From positions 930,001 through 994,000 of the forward strand of contig JBLDXI010000001.1 in NCBI GenBank assembly GCA_047495785.1: a stretch of 64,000 nucleotides of DNA. The letters are read 5' to 3'. Position 1 is the stretch's first letter; each line of letters opens with the position of its first letter. This document shows positions 24,301-35,100 of the stretch, piece by piece. The translations under genes and the position numbers were made by a program. Under the pieces are notes generated by a model. It was given only the letters and a program-made list of their open reading frames with translations. It was not told where the DNA came from and did no database searches. Origin of the DNA: Lepidodermella squamata. Taxonomy: Eukaryota; Gastrotricha.

Positions 24301-26616
24301 AGTTGAAGAATCTACCTAGATAATTCCAAATTGAGAGCTAAAATCAATTGACCTGGAAAAGGAAGCTCCCTTTCATCGAGGAGAAAGGAATCATCTCTAT
24401 AATCCTACTAAAAAATCACCTTAGAAACTTTTTTCAAAACTGAAAAACCTTTGAGTCGTTGCAAATTGTACTTGAACCGATTGTTAACAAATTGTTTAAT
24501 ATTTTTCTTCGCATCAGATTATTCGGCTACGCATTGTTAATCTCGTCAATCCTCAACATGTTCATACCCGCGGCTGCTGAGGTCCACTTTTCCGTCGTCA
24601 TGGTTGTCCGAGTTATGCAAGGCCTCGTCGAAGGCGTCACGTACCCAGCGTGCCATGGCATATGGCGATTTTGGGCGCCGCCGCTCGAACGCTCAAAGCT
24701 GGCGACCATCTCGTTCTGCGGCTCGTACGCCGGCGCCGTCATCGGCATGCCGCTGTCGGGCCTGCTGACCGAGCACGTCGGCTGGCGGTCGACCTTCTAC
24801 TTCTTCGGCGTCATCGGCGTCTGCTGGTGGGTGGTGTGGCACTTCATGAGCTTCGAAAAGCCCTCCACGCACCCGTCGATCAGCGACGAGGAGCGCATCT
24901 ACATCGAAACGTCGCTTGGCGGCAATACTCGCGATCTCGGCAAAAATTACCCGATTCCTTGGAAAGCTTTCTTCTCGTCATCGCCAGTCTACGCTATCAT
25001 GGTAGCAAATTGTACGTTCCACGACCCCCTTCTATAAATCCTCAATATTTATTCTTTTATTTTAGTTTGCCGCTCGTGGACCTTTTACCTGTTAATCATC
25101 AGTCAGCCGACTTATTTCAGTGAAGTACTCAAGTATAACATTGCCAGTTCGGGTTTCCTGTCAGCACTCCCGCATCTCATCATGGCCATCATCGTACCGT
25201 TTGGTGGTCAATTGTAAGTTGAACCTGTACTCTCAGAGATAGTACCTTAAGAAATCCAGAATCTATTTTCGTTATCTGAACTAATTTTTCTTAGATTCGC
25301 AATCAATTTAAAAAGTCCGCAAAAGCTAATCAGTTTAAGTGACTCTAAGTTGATATAGTTAGTTCAATTTGACTTAATCGCGTCCGTTACGTAGGTTTTT
25401 GAGATGCATACATGTGGCTTGTTATGGTCACTTCGGGTTCGCTTCTCCCTAATGACGTTGCTAATTATTGCAAAGGGTTCGCGTAAAAGGTCTGCGATGA
25501 GCTCAATTTTTCGGACAATTTTGGTTATTTTGGCAGTGAAGAGATCAATCGTACATTCGATGATCTCCACTCAATTTGCCAAAGGGATCTTCAACAAGAT
25601 GAAAAATGTGGTCACAAGATGAAAAAGTAACTTCAATTATGTGGTCACTGCTAAGCATCAGGTTCTTACGCCCTCTTAAAACACCGTTTTTTCTCGCCCT
25701 GGACATTATTTTAATCATTAAATTATGAAGGAAAATACTGCAATGAAGTATAACTAGCTGGTTAAAATTCCTCAAAGTTTGGAATTTTGGCATCGTGCGA
25801 AATGGAACTACTTAGGTTCCAGCTCTAAATTTTTCAGCCTTTTGTTTTTGATTGGTACCAACGCCCCTTGAGAAATTGCATGTGATCTAGCTGGTACAAT
25901 CTGCTAGATGAATTCAATTTTGGCTTCCAAAACTTCTGATTGTGGGGAAATAACTGATTTGTTAAATCGATACTTGGAACTTGGAATCGATATCAGCTCT
26001 GAAAAAGAAATTTAGGGAAGACGTAGAACTGAAAAATACCGTAAGGCGCTAAATTTAGGATGTCATAGCCCCTTGTGAATGATAGAAAAGTGATTGAAAA
26101 CTCTCCAAACAAATGTTAACTTTGCTTGTAATTTTTAGAGCGGATTTCTTGCGGATGAGAGGCGTGCTAACAACGACAACTGTTCGAAAGATTTTCAACT
26201 GCGGCGGCTTCGGCATGGAAGCCATCTTCCTGCTGGCGGTCGGCTTCTCGAACAGTTACGGCGCCGCGGTTACGTTCCTGACGATAGCCGTCGGCTTCAG
26301 CGGCTTCGCCATATCCGGTTTCAACGTCAACCACCTCGACATCGCGCCGCGCTACGCCTCCATCCTCATGGGCATGTCCAACGTCGTCGGCACGCTGTCC
26401 GGCATTTTGTGCGCCATCGTTGTGCAAATGTTGACTACACAAAAGACGTCTGCCGAGTGGGTGGTTGTCTTCATCATAGCGAGTATAATCCAATTCGGCG
26501 GCGTTATTTTTTATGCAATTTTCGCCTCCGGAGAGAAACAGCCCTGGGCTGATCCGCCGACAGACGACAGCGCCGCCTACCCGCTGGACGAGGCCGCGGG
26601 TGGTGCCAACCACTGA
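21387..26616 (+). CDS. Vesicular glutamate transporter copy 2, trimmed at both ends
   Basis: Exons 21387-21653, 23498-23616, 24518-25011, 25066-25213 and 26139-26616 give an uninterrupted frame of 501 residues with conserved splice sites. The first 25 residues of copy 1 and its upstream DNA are missing, so translation would begin at the Met equivalent to Met26. An 11-bp deletion near 26612 shifts the frame and removes most of the cytoplasmic tail, ending at AGGANH. The transmembrane core and key arginines (IRCNMG, CRSWTF) remain. Exons 1 and 5 carry several amino-acid changes, whereas exon 3, intron 3 and exon 4 are identical to copy 1 apart from one silent base near the start of exon 3. It may be a recent functional duplicate with a new promoter or an early pseudogene. 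Confidence 0.75.
22470..22620 (+). mobile_element. Non-LTR reverse transcriptase fragment in VGLUT copy 2 intron 1
   Basis: A frame reads [19 protein letters not shown] then NYCPISLLN, matching the conserved early reverse-transcriptase motif (LPxxWKxAxVxPIFKKGD...NYRPISLL) of jockey/CR1-like elements. Flanking frames look related but are shifted. No counterpart was seen in intron 1 of copy 1, so the insertion probably followed the duplication. Confidence 0.65.
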
Positions 26617-27568
26617 GACTGCGATCATAAACACAAATTACAGCGGTCCGGAGCCGACGTTGATGCACCAAGGCGGCGGCTACAAGCAGGAAGAACGTCG
26701 ACCCGTCTGCCGGGCGGGTCGCTATTTCGTGGGACCAAAACTATCACTGATTTTTAATTAATTTTATCACTGTTAAATTATAGTTAGTTGTCATTCAAAT
26801 TACCATCATTTTAGTAAAATTTTCGAATTTTTCTCATAAATGTAAAACAGCGAAAAATCACTTCGATTTTTTTATACTACAACTATAACGGGTCATGCGT
26901 AGAATCTTTAGAGGTGCTTATTCTGCGAAATTCCTTTGCTTTGCGCGGCCCTTCAAAGTGGCATAGACCGCCATTTTTTCTAACCAGAAAAAAAATTATC
27001 ATCCGCCCTTGATAAAACTGATAATTGTATTCGATTTCAGCAAAAATTGTGGTGTGTAATTTTTGTCCGACTGAAAAATCTTTCTCGCTGGTCCAGTTTT
27101 ACTTTATTTTACGAAAAATCCCTTATAAATCTCATCCTCCTTTCCCTTTTTGCGATACGGTTATGATATAGAAAAACTCTTATTAACCAATAATTATTTG
27201 TTGAATTATTTTATAACTCTGCCGAGGAATAGTAGTTCTCCGCGCGCGCGAACTTGTGATCTATCTCGTCGATCTCTCTTCTGATTGCTATGTATGTGAA
27301 TCTTTGTCGGTGCGTAATTTACTTACCTTGAGGCCAGATGAGGAATGTTATAGCAGCCACTGTTTTGTCATCGTGTATTCCCAGCTCTCTCGATATAATA
27401 TGGGAGTTAGCCTTTGTGAATTTTGACAACAAAATCAGCATTTTTGCATCGTTCTCGTTATTCAATTTTATTACTCTGAATGTATTTAATTTCTCTATTA
27501 TATCTTATATTAATTATGGTTCAACGTCAGTAAAACAATGTATAGACGGCCATTCTTGTTTTACCGCT

Positions 27569-27940
27569 TCAACGAAGGTTAAACATTCCAGTGTTCAGAT
27601 TGACAGGTGGTAGAAATCGCTGTTCACGCATCAATTCCTCCATAGACCACGGCAGTTGATTAAGGTGGGTGACCATAAAGCATTCGTTTGAGTGGGGCCG
27701 GTGAGCTCGTTGCGGCTCTACGGGCAGTTTCTCCCGCGCAACCCAGTCAACTTTGTCTTGTTTATTCAGCGAGAGGTCGTGATACACGCTATAGGTGGTT
27801 TCATATCGGCTACGCTCCATCGAATCCGGTCGGTTATAGGTCTGGCGCCACATATCCGCAACGCGGGCTTTGATCATTTTGGTATCTTCGCTGGTTAATC
27901 GCTGTTTGTGCGGTATACGGTCTAAAGCATCGGCATTCAT
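27569..27940 (-). CDS. Small conserved protein of unknown function, intact copy
   Basis: A single-exon frame of 123 residues starts at an ATG (27938-27940) and ends ...MFNLR. The protein is basic and hydrophilic, has no signal peptide or membrane segment, and is rich in Arg, Asn, Gln and Pro. Notable motifs are MWRQTYNRPDS and NECFMVTHLNQLPW. I cannot name the family; the style recalls small microtubule-associated or sperm-axoneme proteins, but that is a guess. The duplicate at 18398-18713 keeps the C-terminal two thirds nearly unchanged, which supports past coding function. The gene is convergent with VGLUT copy 2. Further 5' exons cannot be excluded. Confidence 0.65.
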   Translation of the reverse strand: MNADALDRIPHKQRLTSEDTKMIKARVADMWRQTYNRPDSMERSRYETTYSVYHDLSLNKQDKVDWVAREKLPVEPQRAHRPHSNECFMVTHLNQLPWSMEELMREQRFLPPVNLNTGMFNLR

Positions 27941-27950
27941 TTTCGCAGTA

Positions 27951-29154
27951 AAAATACCTACACCTAGCAATTAAGAAAAAGCGATGCGTGTTGCTCTTGA
28001 AAAAACGTAGATTGAGGTGGCTGTCTTTTTTCGCAATAAATTATTTACAAGCCATCCGCGTTAGGAGTCGCAACGTGCTGAAACACTTCTCACCTGTCAG
28101 CCTTATCAATTATTCATAGATTTTTACCTAGATTTTTCTAATAAAATCTTAGTGAAAATGTGTTGTTTTAGACTTTTACAGAGCTAGTTTCCGGGCTGGC
28201 TGCCGTCATAGAAATAATGTTGATGAAGGAAGAAATACCAGACAAGATTTCCGCCATTGCATGCTTGTTTCAAACCGCTCAAGTATCACCTGGGGCGAAA
28301 AATTAATGCAGAACGGCGACTGAGAGAGCTCTCTCCTTTCAACGTCGAAATGAATGAGCCGTGAAATTGCAGCTTCTCATTCATTCGTTAAGAAAAGCTG
28401 CAAAAAATCGAGCGACTCAGCGCTCTCAATAACCCTCCGCAGCCATAATATATCAGGAGCATTCCACTGGGCCAAAAATACTTGCTTTAATTGAAAAACA
28501 CACTTGATACAAACTAGCGTTTGATTTTATTTCAAAAAATAGTTCAGGTAATTTTCACTGCTACGTCCACTCGAGCGCAGAATAACGTTATATAAGATTA
28601 CCGAGTAGTTTATAAGAGTTCGTTGTAATTTTTCGGAGTTCGTTAAGGTGCATTTTTAAACAGATAGCTTTGCATTAGGCGTGATAACATCAATGATCCC
28701 GAAACAAAAATATTATATATAGATATGCTGCCATATCGCGTCAAAACCAAACATCATATATCATCGGTTGAACAATTGAAGCAAGCTTCGAAAGAGACAC
28801 ATGTCACGAACAGAAATAATCATAAAATTACAACACTAAATCGTATCGGCATAAAACACTTTTAGGCAGCTAAAAGCTATATGAGCGATTGGCTATTTAT
28901 TTTAAGGTGGCTTACTAAATGCATAATATTAAGGTCAGCAGCCGTAAAATGTGGGCAAAAAGCGCCCAAAAATAACGAGTTCAAGTTGCTGCTCAAAAAC
29001 AGTGACTTTTATTTTGATGATAATTGAATCTTCATTCATAAATAGCCCATAACCGACAAAATAACAGCAGAAACTGAAAATAGGGAAGGCATAGTAAAGG
29101 TAGTTAAAAGCCACCATTAGTTTCCTAAACGCGTGCACCATAGATTTGGTAAAT
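27951..29154. other. Intergenic region
   Basis: About 1.2 kb between the small gene and the 3' end of the carboxylase gene. I see no supported gene or repeat; it should contain the carboxylase 3' UTR on the minus strand. Confidence 0.5.
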
Positions 29155-32100
29155 TTATTCTGATGCATTACGGCCGTTGAACCATTGGCTTAACTGCGCC
29201 TTAACCTCGGAGGGCGCGTTCTGCATTAGTGTCTGAAAAATTTCGACAGCTAAATCGGGTCGGTCCGCTTGAACCGCCTTAACTTTCCGCAACAGGGACT
29301 CTTTCTCAATTTCATCACGGATGTGTTTGTCGACGTAATTACTTCCACTTTCGCCTTCAAGCCACAAGGCGACCTCCAAATCCGCCTTCTCCCAGTCGAT
29401 ATTCGCGAAAGCGTCGTTCGCCGAAACGAACCACCGCCGCAGCCACTCGCGAGCCGCCGGCCGGGTGAGCGAGGCGTCGACGCGCCGAATCCGACGAATC
29501 GCGTCGTTTTCAGCAATCAACCGCCTGAAACGGCCGTAGAAAAATTTGCGCGATTCGCGCCACTCAACAATCGCCTTAATAGTGTCCTTCGCCAACATTC
29601 GACCCGGCCGGTCGTGTAGATCAACGAATTCCAAGGCTACCGCATGGTACGCCGCGGACAGGTGTTCGTACCTCGCGGCTAATTTCACCTCGAGTTCCTT
29701 CTTATTAGCAGCCGCGGCCGCCATTTGCTGCTGCTGTTGCTGGAAATAGGCGGCGAGGGGCGGGCTCGACGCCGCGCACCCTGGCGCCCCGGCCGAGGTG
29801 GGTGACGAGATTTGCGACGGCGGGCGGTTTTCAGGCATCGGCATCGGGGTCGAGCTGATCGAAGAAGTTCTCGCGATTTGGCTCAACAATTGCCGGCAAA
29901 TTTCATCATTTCGATTCATAGTTTGAATAAGATCTCGCTGCCGAAATTTGATTTCGACAACACCCTCAGGCTCGAGAACACCACCCCGCGACGTGGGGTC
30001 CGCGTACATTTCCATCACCCCGTTCGCGTTGATTGTCGGGTCGATGACGACCCAAGCGCCGCCGCGTAGTTCAGAAAACGGGGGTAGGTAGACAATGACA
30101 GGCTGGTTGTAGTTCGTGAGGGCTGAGACGATCATAGCACCGAATTTAAGCACCTGGTCGAACATGTCCTTCATTCCGCCGGAGAAACCGCGCCAGTTGG
30201 CCATGATAAGCAGCGGCAGTTCTTCGCGATTGAAGTCTTCGATAGCCTGGGCTGTTTTGTAGGCACTATCAGGGAACCAGACCTGGCCGGCCTGTTGCAG
30301 CAGGACGGCTTCCGAGGCGAGATTAGCCGGGTCGGCGGGTATTTCGAGCTCGACTGATCGAGTTTCGACTATGATACAGCCGATTGGGATGCCGCCCAAA
30401 CGAGCCCGACCGGCTACCACAGTTTTCGCCCATCCTCCAAGAATCTATATGAAAAAACTTTCTTATCGAAATCGAAAAGAAAAAATTGTTAAACCAACCT
30501 CACTGAAAGAGCCAAAATCGCAAATGCCTTTAATCCATTTATCCGCTGGTCCAGTTGGCGAGAAGCGGAAGTTGGACGTGATTCTGCCGTTGTTGGTCGT
30601 GGCTTCGACTTGATGCCCAGCCAGCAAGAACCGGGGGTCGTACGGGCCCCGAGGTGGGTTGTATTCGACGGGTCGGTCGACTGGGTCGGACTGAATCGGC
30701 GAGATGTAAATCGGCAGGGGTGCGCCGCGTTTCGCGGGTATGAAAGACAGCCAGTGTAGCATCAGCTTAACGCCGGTGTAGTCGTCGGGCACCACCGCGT
30801 GCGACACGCCGTTGTTCGCCATGATGTGAATGCCGCCCAGCTGGTTGTTCGACGTGTAGACCTCGCGGCCGAGGAGCTTATTCAGCGCATTCGCGCCAGT
30901 TAGGATCAAATGAGAACTTTCGACCTGGACAATGCGCTGGCCCAAACGGACGAGGTAGGCGCCGATGCCGATGGCGCGGCATGTCACTAAACTTATGGTG
31001 ACTACGTCGTTGTAGGCCCGGGCGGTTTCGCCGGCAATCAGGCCGGAGCCACGCAAGTTTTCAACGCCCAGCCCATCCTCGGCACCAATCACATCGCGAA
31101 TCACATATCTTTTCTCTCCGTCCACCTAAAAATATAAGCATTATCATTTAAACCAATCAAAAATTCCTCCCTAATATGTACTCCTATCTAAATTTTAGAT
31201 CCTGATTCAGAAGAATTTGCAAATCTAGGACGGCCTTTATAAACCGTTAGGAATCTGCGGTCACCGATCACGCCTTAGTCTTCTACTCGCTTGACGGCAC
31301 CCATGTCGAAATACGGGCTACGTTAGAGAATACCGGCGACCATTTCAGAGTCGCTACGACACGTGTACTCCAGGCGTTAGTCGGTTCCCCACTTCGCTTT
31401 TTCGATGTCTACACAGGAGCGGCTGGGTCAATGCAAACGCCCAAGGAACTGACTGTCATCACTGAGCATAGCATTGCTGCTTGAAACGTAACAGCAAAAC
31501 CTAACCTGGAACAGTTTATCGCACGAATTCCAAAGCACTATGATTACTTCAGAATTATTCATCAGCAGCCGCTGCACGAAGAATGGCTACAAAACCGGCC
31601 GAAGAAAGTTGCCATCCGATTTCATACTGTTCGACAAGAGCAGGCCTCGCTTAAAACCGGCTTTTTTTAATGTGAGCGTTAACAAGCGCTAACGTGTTCT
31701 AAATGCTTTGATCTTCTCGCCAATTGATTTCAAAACAACTCTACCCATTCCGAAGAAAGGCGATCGGAAAAAATGTTCCAATTACAGAGGCATCAGTCTA
31801 ATCAGCATAGTGGCGAAATGCTACGCGCGAATTTTAGAGAAAAAGCTCCAAGGCGAAATTAAAACTCTGTTAGATGAATGCCAACATGGTTTTATGGATT
31901 TTTGGTGATTTTGGAACTTGTTGTTTCGAAAATGTCGATGTTTCATTACGATTTGAACTTCGTTCAAGATGACATAACTGTATAGCTGGAGCTGCCCTAA
32001 TCGTTCTTAGACCCATTGGATCTCTAATTCCGTATGCCGTAATAGGATGTCAACCAAATATATATCAGTGTCAGCGAACAAATAATACGTATGGAAGCCT

Positions 32101-35100
32101 CCCGCCGGATGCTAGCCAATGCAAAATTTTACGAACGTCGAAATCATGACCGTTGGCTCACGCATGGACCTGACCCCGAGCTACATAGGTGATTGGCCGT
32201 TTCAGTTTATGTAAATAACGATTATGTATGCTGTGATCTACTTTGTTCTGTAAGTACTCTGATGGCTCTGTTTTTGTTTTAGTTCAAGTTTTGAAAACAG
32301 TTAATGTAGCTTTGAATGACAACAGTTCCGTTACTTCTCGTCTCCTATGTTTTCTAGCGAATCTCAACCGTGCAAGTATCGTGGCAAATCAACACAAGTT
32401 AATGAATTAACCCTCTGAGGGTCCCAGGGGTAAAAAACTACCCCAGAGAACTTTGTTTGACGCACTGTATCACCAATTTGGGGTATAGTTTTATGGAAGA
32501 AGGTTTTATTCGATCAATACTGCTAAGCTACACTCCATTAGATTACCATGGTGGCGATTCTGACAGTTGTTATCGTTTGTTATATATCAATCACCCAAGT
32601 AAGTGTTAGATTTGTGAGTTCAAGGTCGATTGAATGTCGTGCCAAAGATAGTTCTGGCTACCTCCCGGCCCCGGCGTGTTTTCCTCATGGGGCACACGTT
32701 GAGGCCGCTATATAAACTGAGTTTTCCATACGAATAAAGAGGGTGATTTGACCACTGAGCTTTGCTTTGATTACGCTTGCTACTGCTTGTTTCACGTCTA
32801 AACTCTAATTGCTCGCCGCATCACTTGTCGCTGCTGGACACACACTGCATTTGCTTTCCTAGAAGCACTTTACAAATTCAACAGTAAGAAGCGCCTAATT
32901 ATTATTCCCTACGAAGAGAAAACTCCTCGTGCTATTGCTTGGCAAGTCGGTGTTGATTTGTATTTATTGCTATTTTTAATTATTTTAATTATTTTATTAT
33001 ATTTTTGTACTATAATCAAATTTGCGAATAATGAAGACTTCGAAGGTTGCTGTGAAAAATAGGGCCTAGGGTCAAGGATTTGAACAGGCTCTTTGCTGCT
33101 TCTATCCCGACTCTCAATCTGGTTCTGAGCTTATCAATTATGACTTTACTATTGACCTAAATACGTATTAGAATGTAAGTTGCTTACCTCAACAATTTCC
33201 GAGTGAATCAAGGTTGTTTCAGGATTCCTGAACTTGACTCGCAATCTCTCCATGTCATCTTCGGTCAAATACAAGTATTTGAACCCGTTTTCCGGGAAAT
33301 CAGGATTATTCCACGCAACCCGGAACATCCGCTTGATTTCTTCAGCCAGACCAATTCGAGCGCCACTGTTAGCTGCGATGTACATGCGGGGGATGCCAAG
33401 CTTGCGAGACAATTCCGATGCTTTGCTGAACAGCTCATCTTCTTTAGTCGCAAACGAGCCGATCAAAAACGTCAAGTCATTGGCAATGACAATGAATTCT
33501 CGCCCGCTGGGACACTCGGGCGTGCACATTTTCATCAGCCAAGCGACCATGCCACAGGTATTCTCGCCCTGGTGCCGGTTGACTGGCTTCAAATCGCCAG
33601 CAGCATCCAACGCCAACTCCTGGCAAGAAAACGAGTCCGATGGCGCATCAGCCCCGGCAACTTCAAGCCAATGCTGGTCGTGGGCTCGATGGAAAAGAGA
33701 CGGAAAATCGTAGACATAAGTCGTATCCAGTTTCTGCGCTTCAAGGCGTTTCAACTGTAATTTATCCTTCTTCGGATAGGGCGTGTTGACCAATAAGCCG
33801 TGCAGCGGGCCTTTCCGGTTACCAGGGCCCAAGCATTCGAACATGACCAGTCCAGTCTTCATATCAGCGACTTCTTGATACAAGGCAACGTCTAGCAAAT
33901 AGCCAGATTCGTTGTTGATGAACAGGCGATATTGAACACTCTTCGCGCCCGGGTGAGGTCGGATGATGAATTTAAGCTCAGCTTGAAGTACCCGTAATTT
34001 CCAGAGGCGACTGCCGTATCGAGTGACAAAATCACGAGCTGAATCAGCAACTTTCCACGGGTCGACGGTTACTAGAACCGGGAGGAAGTTCAGAAAAACG
34101 TGGTTGCAATCGGCTAATTTTGCATCCGGATGAGCATAGCCGACTTCAATCGCATCAAGAGCCTCGAGGAGGGTTCGCTCGGCGTTATTCCTGAGGTATT
34201 CATAACTCGCTTCCTTCGTCAACAGCTCAGAGTGGCGAATGATAGACCGGACGAAAAATCTGATATCGCGGGATACACTAGCCGGGGTTTCGTTCGGGCC
34301 TGGTTTAGCCCGGGCGAGGTACAGGTAGATTCGATGGTACTCGACCGGAATAGCCTCGAGCGTGAAGTTATTCAGCCGGGAAATTTCAAGTTGAAACGCT
34401 AACGCCGGTTCCAAGTGGCGGTAGATTCGATCCTCCTCAAACTGAAAAATTCAACAAAATTTGTCAATCACCGCGTCCTTTCATCAGACATTCTACAGGA
34501 AAGCAAAGGAAATTGTTAGAAAGAAATGGATATTATGGCCTAATCTCTGGTCTTAGGATGAGTTAATATTAGAAATAACTTGTGATCAGAACATATAAAC
34601 TGCGTGATTTTAACTATATCTAAAGCGGTTCTATGACTAAAGAGCACGCGATCTAAGAGCAACGATTAAAGAGCAATGCATTAAGAGCAACCGATAAGAG
34701 AGCAACCGATTTTAGAGCAATTGGTCATAAGAGCAATTATTAATGAGGAATAAGTGGCACGCGACTTGATTTTTTTGCTTTTCCTAATCAAGTGAATCTC
34801 GACCGATTAAGATGCCTGAATTGCTGTTTAATCGGCTCCCGTATTCACTTGATCGCCTACAGAAAAAAATGAAGTCGCGTGCCACTTTTTTGCCCTGATT
34901 TATCATTAATAATTGCTCTTATGACCAATTGCTCTTCAATCGGTTGCTCTCTTATCGGTTGCTCTTAATGCATTGCTCTTTAATCGTTGCTCTTAGATCG
35001 CGTGCTCTTTAGTCATAGAACCTCTAAAGCGTAACCTTCCGAATAAACGTACATCGCGTATCGGAATAAAGTCCTCCTAATTATCGAATATTCACAAAAC

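Larger units (their letters stand above)
21381..27950. repeat. Tandem segmental duplication, copy 2
   Basis: Second copy of the 12345-18722 block, in direct orientation after a 2.7-kb spacer. It carries the trimmed VGLUT and the intact small gene. Intron 1 has gained reverse-transcriptase remains. Confidence 0.85.

Noticed and set aside
28935-29168. 77-codon frame overlapping the ACC 3' end
   Set aside because: AT-rich Phe/Tyr-heavy translation in the expected 3' UTR; reads as non-coding.
34872-35030. Simple minisatellite interpretation of the AGAGCAA repeats
   Set aside because: The repeats occur as two inverted arms with a perfect flanking 8-bp duplication, which a minisatellite does not explain.
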